From the NCBI RefSeq assembly GCF_013618635.1, contig NZ_JABLSJ010000002.1:310001-374000 (forward strand): a stretch of DNA of 64,000 nucleotides, read 5' to 3'. Both the position numbers and the translations under genes were made by a program. A model generated the notes under the pieces. It did no database searches and was not told the DNA's origin. It was given only the letters and a program-made list of their open reading frames with translations. Shown here piece by piece: positions 16,480 to 25,572 of this stretch. This DNA comes from Thalassobacillus sp. CUG 92003. GTDB lineage: Bacteria > Bacillota > Bacilli > Bacillales > Halobacillaceae. Every line of letters starts with the position of its first letter. The first letter of the stretch is position 1.

Positions 16480-16643
16480 TTATTCATAGAAGACTGTTAA
16501 TTGTAGGTAATGCTCGGTTATGAGCTAGTTTGTGGTCTTGGCTGTAATTGAACCCCAATAGAGCGTTTGCAATGGAAAAGATGATTAAAAAACGATAAAG
16601 TAGTACAAGATCAAGACACTGCAGAATTAAAAGGTGATTATAC

Positions 16644-17864
16644 ATGACAGAGCAAAACCATTATGATGCGATTATCATCGGAGCGAGGGCAGCAGGTGCA
16701 AGCCTCGCTATTCTACTCGGACAACGCGGCAAGAACGTTCTGTTGGTTGATAAGGCAGCTTTCCCAAGTGATACGTTATCAACACACCATCTTTCCCACA
16801 TTCATTACTTGGACAAACTGGGTGTGCTCGATGAAGTAGAGGCGTTGGGTTTAAGGAAGATCACGCGCATGCGAACGCATATAGCGGATAGTTTAATAGA
16901 AGGACCGCGTTCACATTATACATTGATCCCGAGACGAAAGGACTTGGATCAGATATTAATAGCCAAGGCGCTGACCTATAATAGTGTCACACTGATGGAA
17001 AACACGCCTATTAAAGGCTTAATTAAAGAGGGCGATCATGTTATCGGCGTGGAGGGGGTCTATGCCGACAAGCAAATGGAGGCTTATGGCGAACTGGTCG
17101 TTGGTGCTGACGGAAAACGTTCGCGAACTGCCGAATGGGCAGGAGCAGAAACGTACCGGAATGAAGGGGCAGAAAGGCCGGTTTTTTATGGGTACTACCG
17201 AAACGTCAAAGCCTTAGAAGAGCCCACGACTGAAATATTTCTTCAGGGAGGGCGGATCGGTTTTTTATTTCCAATGGAGCCCGGGATGGATTGTTTAGGT
17301 TTAGAGATTCACCCCGACGAATACCAGGCGTTTGCACAAAATCCCCGCTCTCAATTTGAAACAGCCTATCGCCAGCTGTATCGTATGGAAACACGGTTGC
17401 AAGATGCCCGGTTGGAAGGCAAGGTGTTCGGCACGGCAGGGGTGCCGAATTTCTTTCGAACAGCTTACGGAAAAGGGTGGGCGTTAATCGGAGATGCCGG
17501 CCATTGCAAGGATCCAAGTACCGGTCTTGGTATAAACGATGCGTTCCTGCAATCGTTTTTATTAGCTGAGGCATGGGATCGGCATGATGAGGGTGCAGCA
17601 TGGGAGTCGGTTATGGAAGATTTTCAAAACAAACGTGATCAACAGATGCTCCCAGCTTTTGAATTGACGCTCGACTATGTCCAATCGTTACGTGCCTGGT
17701 CCCAAGATGAAGCAGCATTATTTAACGCAATGGCGGCCAATCCCATCGTATGGAATCGATTAGTTTCCCACTTGCCTGATCTGCTTCAAGCAAAATCAAC
17801 GGACCTCCCTCAGTTAATGGGTTCTGTAATTGAAGAGGCTAAAGCGTTTGGATACCGCCCTTAA
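16644..17864 (+). CDS. FAD-dependent oxidoreductase (GGR/PHBH-like)
   Basis: This 406-aa flavoprotein begins with the Rossmann dinucleotide motif IIIGARAAGASLA (11-23), where the usual GxGxxG reads GARAAG as in several geranylgeranyl-reductase/halogenase-like members. The DG motif VVGADGKRSRTAE (about 153-165) and the second FAD motif ALIGDAGHCKDPSTGLGIND (about 282-301) are intact. It probably hydroxylates or reduces an organic substrate with NAD(P)H. The neighbours do not suggest a pathway. The RBS is weak (AAAGGTGAT) before ATG 16644. Confidence 0.88.
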   Translation: MTEQNHYDAIIIGARAAGASLAILLGQRGKNVLLVDKAAFPSDTLSTHHLSHIHYLDKLGVLDEVEALGLRKITRMRTHIADSLIEGPRSHYTLIPRRKDLDQILIAKALTYNSVTLMENTPIKGLIKEGDHVIGVEGVYADKQMEAYGELVVGADGKRSRTAEWAGAETYRNEGAERPVFYGYYRNVKALEEPTTEIFLQGGRIGFLFPMEPGMDCLGLEIHPDEYQAFAQNPRSQFETAYRQLYRMETRLQDARLEGKVFGTAGVPNFFRTAYGKGWALIGDAGHCKDPSTGLGINDAFLQSFLLAEAWDRHDEGAAWESVMEDFQNKRDQQMLPAFELTLDYVQSLRAWSQDEAALFNAMAANPIVWNRLVSHLPDLLQAKSTDLPQLMGSVIEEAKAFGYRP

Positions 17865-17880
17865 GTGCCGAGCGTGTTTT

Positions 17881-18261
17881 TTAGGTGTCTTCCTCAGGCT
17901 TGAAAGCATCTGTACGTGTCCCCTGGTGGAAAGTCATCCGCCATGTATCGCCTTCTCGCTTCCATATGGAACTACGTAAAGAGTAGGTGTCTGATCCGTG
18001 ATTATAGACACGAAATGTGTTTAAGACAATATCAGTTGCTAAGGGGTCGGCGTGGAAGTGAGAGATTGTTCGCTCAGCCGGCTCTTCTGTGGGAAGTCGC
18101 TCAAGAATATCATGCTTTGTGTAGGTGAGACCGGAAATTCCGAATTCGATAAAATCGTCACTCAGCATACGATTAAGTGCGTCTCTTGATAGACGTACAT
18201 CCGCTTGCAATAACTCGTTTTCCAATGTATATAACTGTTCTGACAACGTTGGGCGAGGCAT
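17881..18261 (-). CDS. NTF2-like (DUF4440-type) protein
   Basis: The 126-aa protein has the layout of DUF4440/SnoaL-like NTF2 folds: a long N-terminal helix (SEQLYTLENELLQADVRLSR), MLSDDFIEFGISG, then strands ending in SIWKREGDTWRMTFHQGT. Such proteins are often small-ligand binders or isomerase-like enzymes; the function here is unknown. ATG 18261 is supported by AAAGGAAG; a GTG six codons upstream lies inside that site. It is convergent with the flavoprotein gene, with only 16 bp between stops. Confidence 0.75.
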   Translation of the reverse strand: MPRPTLSEQLYTLENELLQADVRLSRDALNRMLSDDFIEFGISGLTYTKHDILERLPTEEPAERTISHFHADPLATDIVLNTFRVYNHGSDTYSLRSSIWKREGDTWRMTFHQGTRTDAFKPEEDT

Positions 18262-18370
18262 CGTATCGCTTCCTTTCACGAACCGGATAGTAGTAAATTT
18301 GAAAGTTTTGTTAATGCAATAGTATCATAATAAATAAGTTAAGTGATATTAATCGGAGGAGGGATAGGGT

Positions 18371-18829
18371 ATGAATTGGACGCATGACCAGGCTTACGCT
18401 AAGCTCCAGGAGATTTACACGGATAAGGTGATGCAGGATGAAAAACGCCGGGTGTTTCAGGACGTATACCGCCATTTATTTGAACATCTCGATGACCTCG
18501 AAGTGAAAAAAGGACTTAAGGAAGAAGCGGAGAGGCAATTGAAGTTCTTTAAGGAATACACATTCATGCCAGGGGACAATTTGTTCCAGTCCATGAGATA
18601 CGTTTTTCTAGTTGCAAGAGGCGAAAAAGAAAAGGACCGTCAAGAAACCTATCAACATGTTCAGAGAATCTATCGCGCGTTATTTCAGCCGGCAGGATTG
18701 AAAAACCCGGTGATCCCCGATTCATTCTGGAGCACCCCCATAGGTGTAGCCTGTACCGTGGCTGAAAAAGGTGTTGAGGCTGTCTATCCTGTGCTTGATG
18801 AAGTTAAAGAAGCTGAAGACATGGCGTGA
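18371..18829 (+). CDS. Hypothetical helical protein, 152 aa
   Basis: I do not recognise this protein. It is soluble, largely helical and charged, with an amphipathic N-terminal half (residues 5-60) and a possibly structured C-terminus (PVIPDSFWSTPIGVACTVAEKG). It has no signal peptide. The RBS CGGAGGAGG lies well placed before ATG 18371. It is divergent from the NTF2-like gene and convergent with the TetR-like gene; the 64 bp after its stop contain a hairpin-like GC-rich remnant of the palindromic repeats. Confidence 0.65.
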   Translation: MNWTHDQAYAKLQEIYTDKVMQDEKRRVFQDVYRHLFEHLDDLEVKKGLKEEAERQLKFFKEYTFMPGDNLFQSMRYVFLVARGEKEKDRQETYQHVQRIYRALFQPAGLKNPVIPDSFWSTPIGVACTVAEKGVEAVYPVLDEVKEAEDMA

Positions 18830-18893
18830 GTAAGAGGCGCGAGGAACGACTCGCTTTCCGTGGAAGCGCAGTGTTCCGTTTCTTGCTCCCCTC

Positions 18894-19346
18894 TTATCCG
18901 TCAGGTTCCCTTTTCAACGCATTAAGGAGGACTTGAGTTAAGTGTGGCGTCATTTTTCTTAATCGTTCGATGTCATAAACACCTAAATAGTACTGGATAA
19001 TCAGGCCGTCTACGAAAGCGACGAGCAGAGAGGCGCCATGCTCTGAATGCAGGACTGGGTAATCTCTGTCCTGATCCAGTTGCTCCAATCTTATTTGAAG
19101 ATGGTCAACCATTTCATTGAATGCTGCACTAAAGACCCCTTGATAAATATCGCCACTCTTGTAACGCCCCAAAACACGCTTGATGTTTTCTATATTCTGA
19201 TCATTATAGGTCCAGGACTTATACAAAAACTGTTCAATAAACTCTTCTACGTTTGTGCTATTATCGTCCCTGATGGCATTCACATAATCATCTTCCAACT
19301 GCTTTAACAATCTATCCATTTCCTGATGGGAAATTCGATGCTCCAT
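18894..19346 (-). CDS. TetR-type ligand-binding domain lacking HTH
   Basis: The 150-aa product resembles only the C-terminal regulatory domain of TetR-family repressors: helices leading to HGASLLVAFVDGLIIQYYLG and YDIERLRKMTPHLTQVLLNA (about 105-145). The N-terminal helix-turn-helix of about 50 residues is absent, and I find none in any minus-strand frame up to 19600. ATG 19346 has a perfect TAAAGGAGG site, so the short form looks intended rather than a random truncation. The frame does extend to 19514 but the added residues resemble nothing. It may be a decoy or ligand-binding partner, or a decayed repressor. Confidence 0.65.
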   Translation of the reverse strand: MEHRISHQEMDRLLKQLEDDYVNAIRDDNSTNVEEFIEQFLYKSWTYNDQNIENIKRVLGRYKSGDIYQGVFSAAFNEMVDHLQIRLEQLDQDRDYPVLHSEHGASLLVAFVDGLIIQYYLGVYDIERLRKMTPHLTQVLLNALKREPDG

Positions 19347-19510
19347 GATCACGTCCTCCTTTACCATTATTCCTTGTTCCCTAAATCTCGCGTTATTAGA
19401 CTTAAACAAGATACTGAGCCGCCTCTTTGCTTTTTGAAGAAGCTGAAGGGTTGTGCCCGTGGAAAGCGGTGTGGTTTGACGGAGCGGTCTTTGATCGTCT
19501 TGCTTGATAC

Positions 19511-19552
19511 ACAAAAACGCCGAACGGATTTCTACCAGTTCGACGTTTTTTG
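19511..19552 (-). terminator. Terminator of PH-domain gene, GCCGAAC type
   Basis: AAAAACGCCGAAC / GTTCGACGTTTTT forms a stem (one wobble) with A/T tracts on both sides. It lies downstream of the minus-strand gene at 19607-19984. The same stem sequence recurs at 27626-27667 and 62597-62634. Confidence 0.8.
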
Positions 19553-19606
19553 TATTTCATTCAGTTTTGTCCCAGCCTTGCCTCTGATCTTTTCAGAAGC
19601 ATAACG

Positions 19607-19984
19607 TTATTGGGTGACGTAGTCTGAGATCGTTTTTTGGATATCGTAGATACTATCATCTTTTTTGAACTGTTTCGCAATAGGTTCAGACTTTCCGGAA
19701 ATCCAGATATTTAACTCAGCATCCAAATCAAACGTTCCCGCCGTCTCCACGCTGAAATGGGTAATGGAACGATAAGGCACAGAATGATATTCGACTTTTT
19801 TCCCGGTCATCCCTTGTTTATCAACGAGTATCAATCGTTTATCTGTAAAAATCATCATGTCACGGAGTATTTTATAAGCTTTCGTTACGCGTTCGTTATC
19901 CGAAATGATGTCTTCTAACTGGTCTTCAACGTCCTTAAGATCGACTTCAGATGCGTTGCCCATTATTCCATCTAAAAATCCCAT
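19607..19984 (-). CDS. Bacterial PH domain protein (PF08000-like)
   Basis: This 125-aa soluble protein has the bacterial pleckstrin-homology-like pattern: an amphipathic N-terminal helix (MGFLDGIMG), then strands with FTDKRLILVDKQG (about 60-72), KVEYHSVPYRSITHFSVE and a final helix IYDIQKTISDYV. It closely resembles YvqF/YozO-like small PH proteins of Bacilli, function unknown, possibly membrane or lipid associated. ATG 19984 follows AAAGGCAGGG; the frame extends to 20017 without support. It follows the diguanylate cyclase by 37 bp and may share its transcript. Confidence 0.75.
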   Translation of the reverse strand: MGFLDGIMGNASEVDLKDVEDQLEDIISDNERVTKAYKILRDMMIFTDKRLILVDKQGMTGKKVEYHSVPYRSITHFSVETAGTFDLDAELNIWISGKSEPIAKQFKKDDSIYDIQKTISDYVTQ

Positions 19985-20021
19985 CGAATCCCTGCCTTTC
20001 TTAAGCGTTATGATCATTCTA

Positions 20022-20954
20022 TCATATGCGGCTAGTCGTCACTATTGTTTCGTGATGCTGCTTCTTTTGTTGATACATCCGTTGATCGGCGAATTTAATT
20101 GCATGGCGTAGGTCGATTTCATTATAGACGAATGAATAGCCGATTGATACAGATAAGCGATGGTTCTCTACAACAATCGAGGCAAGAGGCTTTTGGATAC
20201 CGGCAATGACCTCATCCATCTCTCCATCAAAAAATGTGCCGGGGATGAAAATGACGAATTCGTCCCCTCCATACCGGTAAATTTGAGCGGATTCACCCAA
20301 GTACTCGTGGGTAATACGGGTGAAAGAACGCAATATGTAGTCTCCCTGATCATGGCCGTACTCATCATTAAACACTTTCATGTTATCAAAATCACAGAGC
20401 AACACCGTCATCGGGAAAGAAAGGTGATGGGGGCTCTGGAGTATCTGCTCCAGATAATTTCGGTTGTAAACCCCTGTTAAATCATCGTGGTGGCTTAACC
20501 ATTGTAATCGGTGCTCCAATTCTTTTTTTTCGGTTATGTTGCGCGCGATGGCATTATATCCTTTTAGCTTTCCTCTCCAGTTGTGATAAGGGAGCAAATG
20601 TTGTTCCAGCCACAATGACTGGCCTGATGAAGTCTTGAATTCGACTTCCATTGTGGTCAGGCTTGTGATGTTTCCTAGGTAAATCGACTCAATGCGTGAT
20701 TTGTGGTGGTCTACTGCTGTATTAAGAGGGATGAAAGGGTCAATGGTATACCCTGATGCGCTGTTTTCGAGAATACGTTTAGTTGAATCACTGATGTATT
20801 TAAACTTTGGTGTAGGGTGAATCTGGAGGGTGTAGGTTAAATCGGGTGAATGAAGTTTATGAAAACGGTAAAATTTAAAGCCGGGATAGAAGGCAATGGC
20901 TGCTCCAAAGCTTACTAACATGAATATGAACATGATTAAGATTAAACTATCCAT
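20022..20954 (-). CDS. PAS-GGDEF diguanylate cyclase
   Basis: The 310-aa protein has one N-terminal membrane segment (4-25), a PAS domain (about 45-140, ending with the PAC-like LKGYNAIARNITEKKELE) and a GGDEF domain (about 155-310) with an intact RYGGDEF active site. It should make cyclic di-GMP from two GTP. The product-inhibition RxxD I-site five residues before GGDEF is not kept (the aligned stretch reads LGESAQIY), so feedback inhibition is unlikely. The PAS domain probably senses a cytoplasmic signal. No EAL protein is encoded nearby. Confidence 0.9.
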   Translation of the reverse strand: MDSLILIMFIFMLVSFGAAIAFYPGFKFYRFHKLHSPDLTYTLQIHPTPKFKYISDSTKRILENSASGYTIDPFIPLNTAVDHHKSRIESIYLGNITSLTTMEVEFKTSSGQSLWLEQHLLPYHNWRGKLKGYNAIARNITEKKELEHRLQWLSHHDDLTGVYNRNYLEQILQSPHHLSFPMTVLLCDFDNMKVFNDEYGHDQGDYILRSFTRITHEYLGESAQIYRYGGDEFVIFIPGTFFDGEMDEVIAGIQKPLASIVVENHRLSVSIGYSFVYNEIDLRHAIKFADQRMYQQKKQHHETIVTTSRI

Positions 20955-21138
20955 TATTTGAAATCGCCACCTAAGGATTGGTTATGAGAGTATTTCACCA
21001 TAAATATCCGGACGATTAGATAGATAACTGCAAAAAATCAGAAAAATGATCGACAAATTAAACGCCGTAATTTTATTTTTCCTTCCATAAAACACGTTGT
21101 ACTTCAGACTCTGCATCGAGGTAGTAGGGAGGGAGCTT

Positions 21139-21190
21139 CTCGGTTTCGAGGAGAACGATATTTACGACTTTCCTTCTCTTCGAAACCGAG
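21139..21190. repeat. Hairpin with TTTCGA arms
   Basis: CTCGGTTTCGAGGAGAA (21139-21155) and TTCTCTTCGAAACCGAG (21174-21190) form an inverted repeat with one mismatch and an 18-base loop, in the 280-bp gap between two minus-strand genes. There is no T-tract. The GTTTCGA core recalls the outer arm of palindromic family A. Confidence 0.6.
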
Positions 21191-21234
21191 TCTTCCGGTA
21201 TCCTGTCGGTCAGCTGCACGTATCATTGTACACA

Positions 21235-22092
21235 TTAAAAATCATAATAAGTACGCAGTTTTCCAGCTATACCTTTGTATTGCTCGTAGGCCTCTAAGTT
21301 GGTTACCATGCCTTTAATCAATGCTTTACGTGGGTTTTGCTGATGCAGTTCATCGAGAAGGACTTCTGCGGTCTCTTTGATTTCCTCCAACCCAGGCTCA
21401 AGCTCCTGATCTGAAATAGCTTGCAGGGATGACGTAATGTCCTCTAACTGTAGATGAAGTAAATCTGATGGAATAATACTTTTCATAAGAGTTTCATCAA
21501 TGACTACATGGTCATCATATTGCAGGAAACCTTCAACTAAATAGTCAGTCCTTCGCAATAAGGCTTCACAGACGTTATCCAAATCCAAGTCAATTTGTTC
21601 AAAGATCATAAGTTCCATATAAGATTGGAACATGGTCTGGAGCAGGATGCTGAGTTCCCATACATAGTCTTCAATGGCATCACCATAAATGCTGAGTAAA
21701 TGTTGTTTATAAAAAAGATAAGAACTGTAACGCTTCCGTTTAATGAATGTTTCGATACTCGTATTGAAAGGGATGGCCTGTTCGCGAATTTGCATGATGA
21801 TAAATGCCCGGTGATGGGTGATTTCTTCATACGTTACATACAGTTGCCGATACAGTTTGGTACGAGGGTCGAGATCCTTCATTTCAATATCATCAATACG
21901 CGCTTGAAGGATATCGAAATAGTATTCGAAAATGGCCATTAATAACGCATCTTTTGATTTGAAATGGAGGTAGAATGCCCCCTTTGAAATATCACATTCA
22001 TTGGCGATCTCTTGAACTGAGGTGGAACTGAATCCTTTATTAGCAAATAACTTAATGGACTGTTCAATGATATGCTTGGTTTTATGATTCAT
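21235..22092 (-). CDS. TetR family repressor of RND pump (YerO-like)
   Basis: This 285-aa regulator has an intact N-terminal helix-turn-helix (IIEQSIKLFANKGFSSTSVQ through GAFYLHFKSKDALL, residues 9-50) and a long helical effector domain. Its length and its divergent position next to an RND pump match B. subtilis YerO, which represses swrC (yerP). Two palindromes of TGACC type in the 105-bp shared intergenic region are the likely operators, so it should control both itself and swrC. The RBS AAAGGAGACG precedes ATG. Confidence 0.9.
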   Translation of the reverse strand: MNHKTKHIIEQSIKLFANKGFSSTSVQEIANECDISKGAFYLHFKSKDALLMAIFEYYFDILQARIDDIEMKDLDPRTKLYRQLYVTYEEITHHRAFIIMQIREQAIPFNTSIETFIKRKRYSSYLFYKQHLLSIYGDAIEDYVWELSILLQTMFQSYMELMIFEQIDLDLDNVCEALLRRTDYLVEGFLQYDDHVVIDETLMKSIIPSDLLHLQLEDITSSLQAISDQELEPGLEEIKETAEVLLDELHQQNPRKALIKGMVTNLEAYEQYKGIAGKLRTYYDF

Positions 22093-22120
22093 TTGAACGT
22101 CTCCTTTTTTATTTTCTTTC

Positions 22121-22150
22121 TTGACTTATGACCGAGTGGTCAGTTATATT
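22121..22150 (+). promoter_or_regulatory. Probable swrC promoter overlapping operator
   Basis: TTGACT (22121-22126) and TATATT (22145-22150) are 18 bp apart and fit a sigma-A promoter. The first TetR palindrome sits in the spacer. Confidence 0.6.
22129..22142. promoter_or_regulatory. TetR operator 1
   Basis: The palindrome TGACCGAGTGGTCA fits typical TetR-family operators and lies between the -35 and -10 elements. Confidence 0.75.
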
Positions 22151-22161
22151 ATAAATTGCAA

Positions 22162-22175
22162 TGACCGACCAGTCA
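22162..22175. promoter_or_regulatory. TetR operator 2
   Basis: TGACCGACCAGTCA is a second, less perfect copy 33 bp (three helical turns) downstream of operator 1, just ahead of the swrC ribosome binding site. Confidence 0.7.
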
Positions 22176-22197
22176 AACTTAAAGGGGGAATACAGTT

Positions 22198-25100
22198 TTG
22201 AACAAAATAATCAATTTTTCTATGAATAACAAATTTGCAGTTTGGTTTATGACCATCATTATTACTGTAGCAGGTTTGTATGCTGGTTTAAATATGAAAC
22301 TAGAAACGATTCCTGATATCGAGCCGCCGATTATTACGGTCTCAACGACTTATCCAGGAGCTACACCGCAAGAAGTGGCCAGTGAAGTATCGGAACCGAT
22401 TGAACAGCAGGTCAGTAATCTGAGCGGGGTGAAAACGGTCAGCTCATCTTCTTTTCAAAATGCATCATCATTTCAGATTGAATACAATTTTGATAAAGAT
22501 CTCGATGAAGCTGAAGATGAGTTGAACGAGACGATAAGCAATGTAGATTTTCCTGATAGTGTGGAGGATCCTTCTGTCTCAAGGCTGAATTTCAATGCCT
22601 TACCTGTTGTCAGTGTCAGCGTATTGAATGGAGATCAATCACTTTCTGAATTGACGGATACGGTAGAAGACGAGATTTTACCGCAAATTGAAGGGATTGA
22701 AGGAGTAGCCGATGTTCAAGTATCCGGGCAGCAGGTTGAACAGGCGACGATCGATTATGATGAGGATCGCTTAGCTGAGCTCGGAATGGATAAGGAAACG
22801 GTAACCAATTTGCTCAAAGGGTCGGATGTTTCTTACCCGTTAGGTTTACTCACCTTCGATGACACTCAAAAGTCCGTGGTTGTAAATGGTGACATCTCGA
22901 GTATAGAAGAGTTGAAAAGCTTACAAATTCCAGCAGTTCCTTCTCAAGGTAGTCAAGGTCAAGCGGGGAGTCAAGGACCGTCAGCCGGAGGAGATATACC
23001 ATCGGAGCAACCTGGAGATGGAGCACCTTCTAGTAATGCAGGCAGTCAGGGGCAATCAGGAGCAAGTGGAAATGCCCAGGCTGAACTAGCGGACATCCCG
23101 ACTGTGGAACTGGGAGAAATAGCAGATATATCAATGGAAGGTAAGGTTGAATCGATTTCAAAAACGAATGGTGAAGATTCAATCAGCCTCCAGATTGTTA
23201 AATCACAAGAAGCAAATACCGTTGATGTCGTAAATAAAGTTAAAGAAGAGACGTCATCGTTTGAGGAAGAGTTAGATAATGTCAGCTTTGTGTATTCGTT
23301 TGATCAGGGGGAACCGATTGAAGAATCCGTGAGCACGATGTTGAACAAAGCGCTCTTCGGCGGCATTTTCGCCATAGCTGTGATCTTGCTGTTCTTGCGT
23401 AATGTAAGAACAACATTGATTTCTGTGATTTCCATACCACTATCCCTATTGATTGCTGTCCTGGTACTGAATCAAATGGACATCACGTTGAATATTATGA
23501 CACTCGGTGCTATGACGGTCGCGATTGGCCGGGTGGTTGATGATTCCATTGTGGTGGTCGAAAACATATACCGGCGCAAATCAATGACGGAAGAACAATT
23601 GGAAGGAAAAGAGCTCGTCCGTTCGGCAACGAGAGAAATGTTTATGCCGATTCTTTCCTCAACGCTTGTAACCATTGCAGTCTTCCTGCCTCTAGGCTTA
23701 GTGGAAGGAACAGTGGGGCAGATTTTCCTACCGTTTGCCCTAACAGTAGTGTTTGCGTTGCTTGCTTCATTGCTGGTGGCAATCACAATTGTGCCGATGA
23801 TGTCGCATTCGTTATTGAAAAACAAACGGGCCACCAAGTCCGGTCATGAAGAGGCTGGCAAATTGGCTCGGGGTTACCGTCGTTTTCTCAACAAGGTGCT
23901 GAATCATAAAATCATCACATCTGTCGTTGCCATTGCTGTGCTGGTCGGGAGCATCGCGATGATTCCGTTGGTCGGGGTCAGCTTCCTTCCGTCTCAAGGT
24001 GAGAAAATGGTTATGGCCACCTATAGCCCGGCACCAGGTCAAACGCGCGAGGACGTCGAAGAAGTAGCCACATCAGCAGAAGGGTATTTTGAAGGACGTA
24101 ATCAAGTGCAAAACATCCAATACTCTGTCGGGGGCGAAAACCCTATGAGTCCGGGTGCGTCGAATGAAGCCATGTTTTATGTTGAGTACGACAGCGATAC
24201 AGAGAGTTTCTCTGACGAGACCCAAACGGTGATTGATGCGTTAAATGAACAAACGTCTGAAGGGGAATGGGCTTCACAGGATTTCTCTGCAAGCGGCGGA
24301 AGTAGTAATCTCGAACTTCTCATTTATGGGGAAGATACAGAAGAGATCAAGCCGTATGTAGAGGATGTAGAACAATTATTGAATGAACAGGAAGATTTGA
24401 GCAATATCGACTCAAGTCTATCTGAATCCTATGATGAATATACGTTAACCGCAGATCATGAACGCTTAAGCGAGCTAGGTTTGACTGCTAGTCAGCTCGG
24501 TATGGAGCTGAGCCAGAACAGGCGAAACGCTGTTGTTACGACGATAGAAGAAGATGGGGAATCCATTGATGTCTACGTAAATGAAGAGGAACAGGCGTAT
24601 CAAAACATTGATGACCTGACGAATCAGGAGATTGAAACGCCAGGTGGTCAAACCGTCCCTGTTAATGAACTCGTGGAAGTAGAAGAAGGAACCACGGAAG
24701 ATACGATTACTAGACGAAACGAACGGGTGTATGCGAGTGTCAGCGCTCAAATTACGTCCGATGATATCGGCACCGTTTCATCCGATGTTCAGGAAGCGAT
24801 TGACGAGATGGATACGGAGTCAAACGTTGATATTGCAATGGGAGGCGTGACCCAGGATATTAATGAATCGTTCACCCAACTAGGGTTGGCGATGCTGGCT
24901 GCCGTTGCGATCGTTTACTTGATTCTCGTCATCTTCTTTGGCGGAGCGTTAGCCCCTCTTGCCATTCTATTTTCATTACCGTTTACCATCATCGGTGCAG
25001 TGTTGGGATTATTAATCAGTGGGGAAACGCTGAGCATATCAGCTATGATCGGAGCGTTAATGCTGATCGGTATTGTGGTCACCAATGCTATTGTTTTAAT

Positions 25101-25383
25101 TGACCGAGTCATCACGCGCGAGAAAGAAGGGTTTACAACGAGAGAGGCCTTGCTTGATGCAGGGATGACCCGTTTAAGACCAATTCTCATGACAGCATTA
25201 GCCACAATCGGTGCATTGCTGCCGTTAGCTCTTGGATTTGAAGGCGGATCTATCATTAGTAAAGGATTAGGTGTCACGGTTATCGGTGGTCTGGCAAGTT
25301 CCACATTGCTGACTTTAATCATCGTACCGCTCGTCTATGAACTTTTGAATAAGTTTCGCAGAAAAAAAACGTTAGAAGACTAG
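22198..25383 (+). CDS. swrC: RND efflux pump, SwrC/YerP-type
   Basis: The 1061-aa protein is a Gram-positive RND (AcrB-like) proton antiporter, probably exporting surfactants, bile salts or similar amphiphiles. N-terminal TM1 (about 12-30) is followed by a large porter domain, TM2-TM6 (about 385-540), a second porter domain and TM8-TM12 (about 900-1050). The proton-relay aspartates lie in AIGRVVDDSIVVVENIY (about 441-457). A Gly/Ser/Gln/Pro-rich low-complexity stretch occupies about residues 250-305 of the first porter region. Start is TTG 22198 after AAAGGGGG. It is monocistronic and divergent from its TetR regulator. Confidence 0.94.
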   Translation: MNKIINFSMNNKFAVWFMTIIITVAGLYAGLNMKLETIPDIEPPIITVSTTYPGATPQEVASEVSEPIEQQVSNLSGVKTVSSSSFQNASSFQIEYNFDKDLDEAEDELNETISNVDFPDSVEDPSVSRLNFNALPVVSVSVLNGDQSLSELTDTVEDEILPQIEGIEGVADVQVSGQQVEQATIDYDEDRLAELGMDKETVTNLLKGSDVSYPLGLLTFDDTQKSVVVNGDISSIEELKSLQIPAVPSQGSQGQAGSQGPSAGGDIPSEQPGDGAPSSNAGSQGQSGASGNAQAELADIPTVELGEIADISMEGKVESISKTNGEDSISLQIVKSQEANTVDVVNKVKEETSSFEEELDNVSFVYSFDQGEPIEESVSTMLNKALFGGIFAIAVILLFLRNVRTTLISVISIPLSLLIAVLVLNQMDITLNIMTLGAMTVAIGRVVDDSIVVVENIYRRKSMTEEQLEGKELVRSATREMFMPILSSTLVTIAVFLPLGLVEGTVGQIFLPFALTVVFALLASLLVAITIVPMMSHSLLKNKRATKSGHEEAGKLARGYRRFLNKVLNHKIITSVVAIAVLVGSIAMIPLVGVSFLPSQGEKMVMATYSPAPGQTREDVEEVATSAEGYFEGRNQVQNIQYSVGGENPMSPGASNEAMFYVEYDSDTESFSDETQTVIDALNEQTSEGEWASQDFSASGGSSNLELLIYGEDTEEIKPYVEDVEQLLNEQEDLSNIDSSLSESYDEYTLTADHERLSELGLTASQLGMELSQNRRNAVVTTIEEDGESIDVYVNEEEQAYQNIDDLTNQEIETPGGQTVPVNELVEVEEGTTEDTITRRNERVYASVSAQITSDDIGTVSSDVQEAIDEMDTESNVDIAMGGVTQDINESFTQLGLAMLAAVAIVYLILVIFFGGALAPLAILFSLPFTIIGAVLGLLISGETLSISAMIGALMLIGIVVTNAIVLIDRVITREKEGFTTREALLDAGMTRLRPILMTALATIGALLPLALGFEGGSIISKGLGVTVIGGLASSTLLTLIIVPLVYELLNKFRRKKTLED

Positions 25384-25391
25384 AACCAAGG

Positions 25392-25424
25392 GCATCCTTC
25401 TGAATTCAGAAGGGTGCTCTTTAT
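25392..25424 (+). terminator. Terminator of swrC
   Basis: GCATCCTTC / GAAGGGTGC hairpin followed by TCTTTATT. Confidence 0.7.
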
Positions 25425-25572
25425 TGTTGGGATCTTCCTAGCTGACGTCTATCAAAAAGTCCTTAACTGTTTTTGTGCCTATAATCACTGACTATTACCA
25501 TATCTTTGTTGTTTTTAAAAAGAGTGTTCTGGGTAAACAATACTACGACTAGACTTGAGAGGGAGAGCAGAC

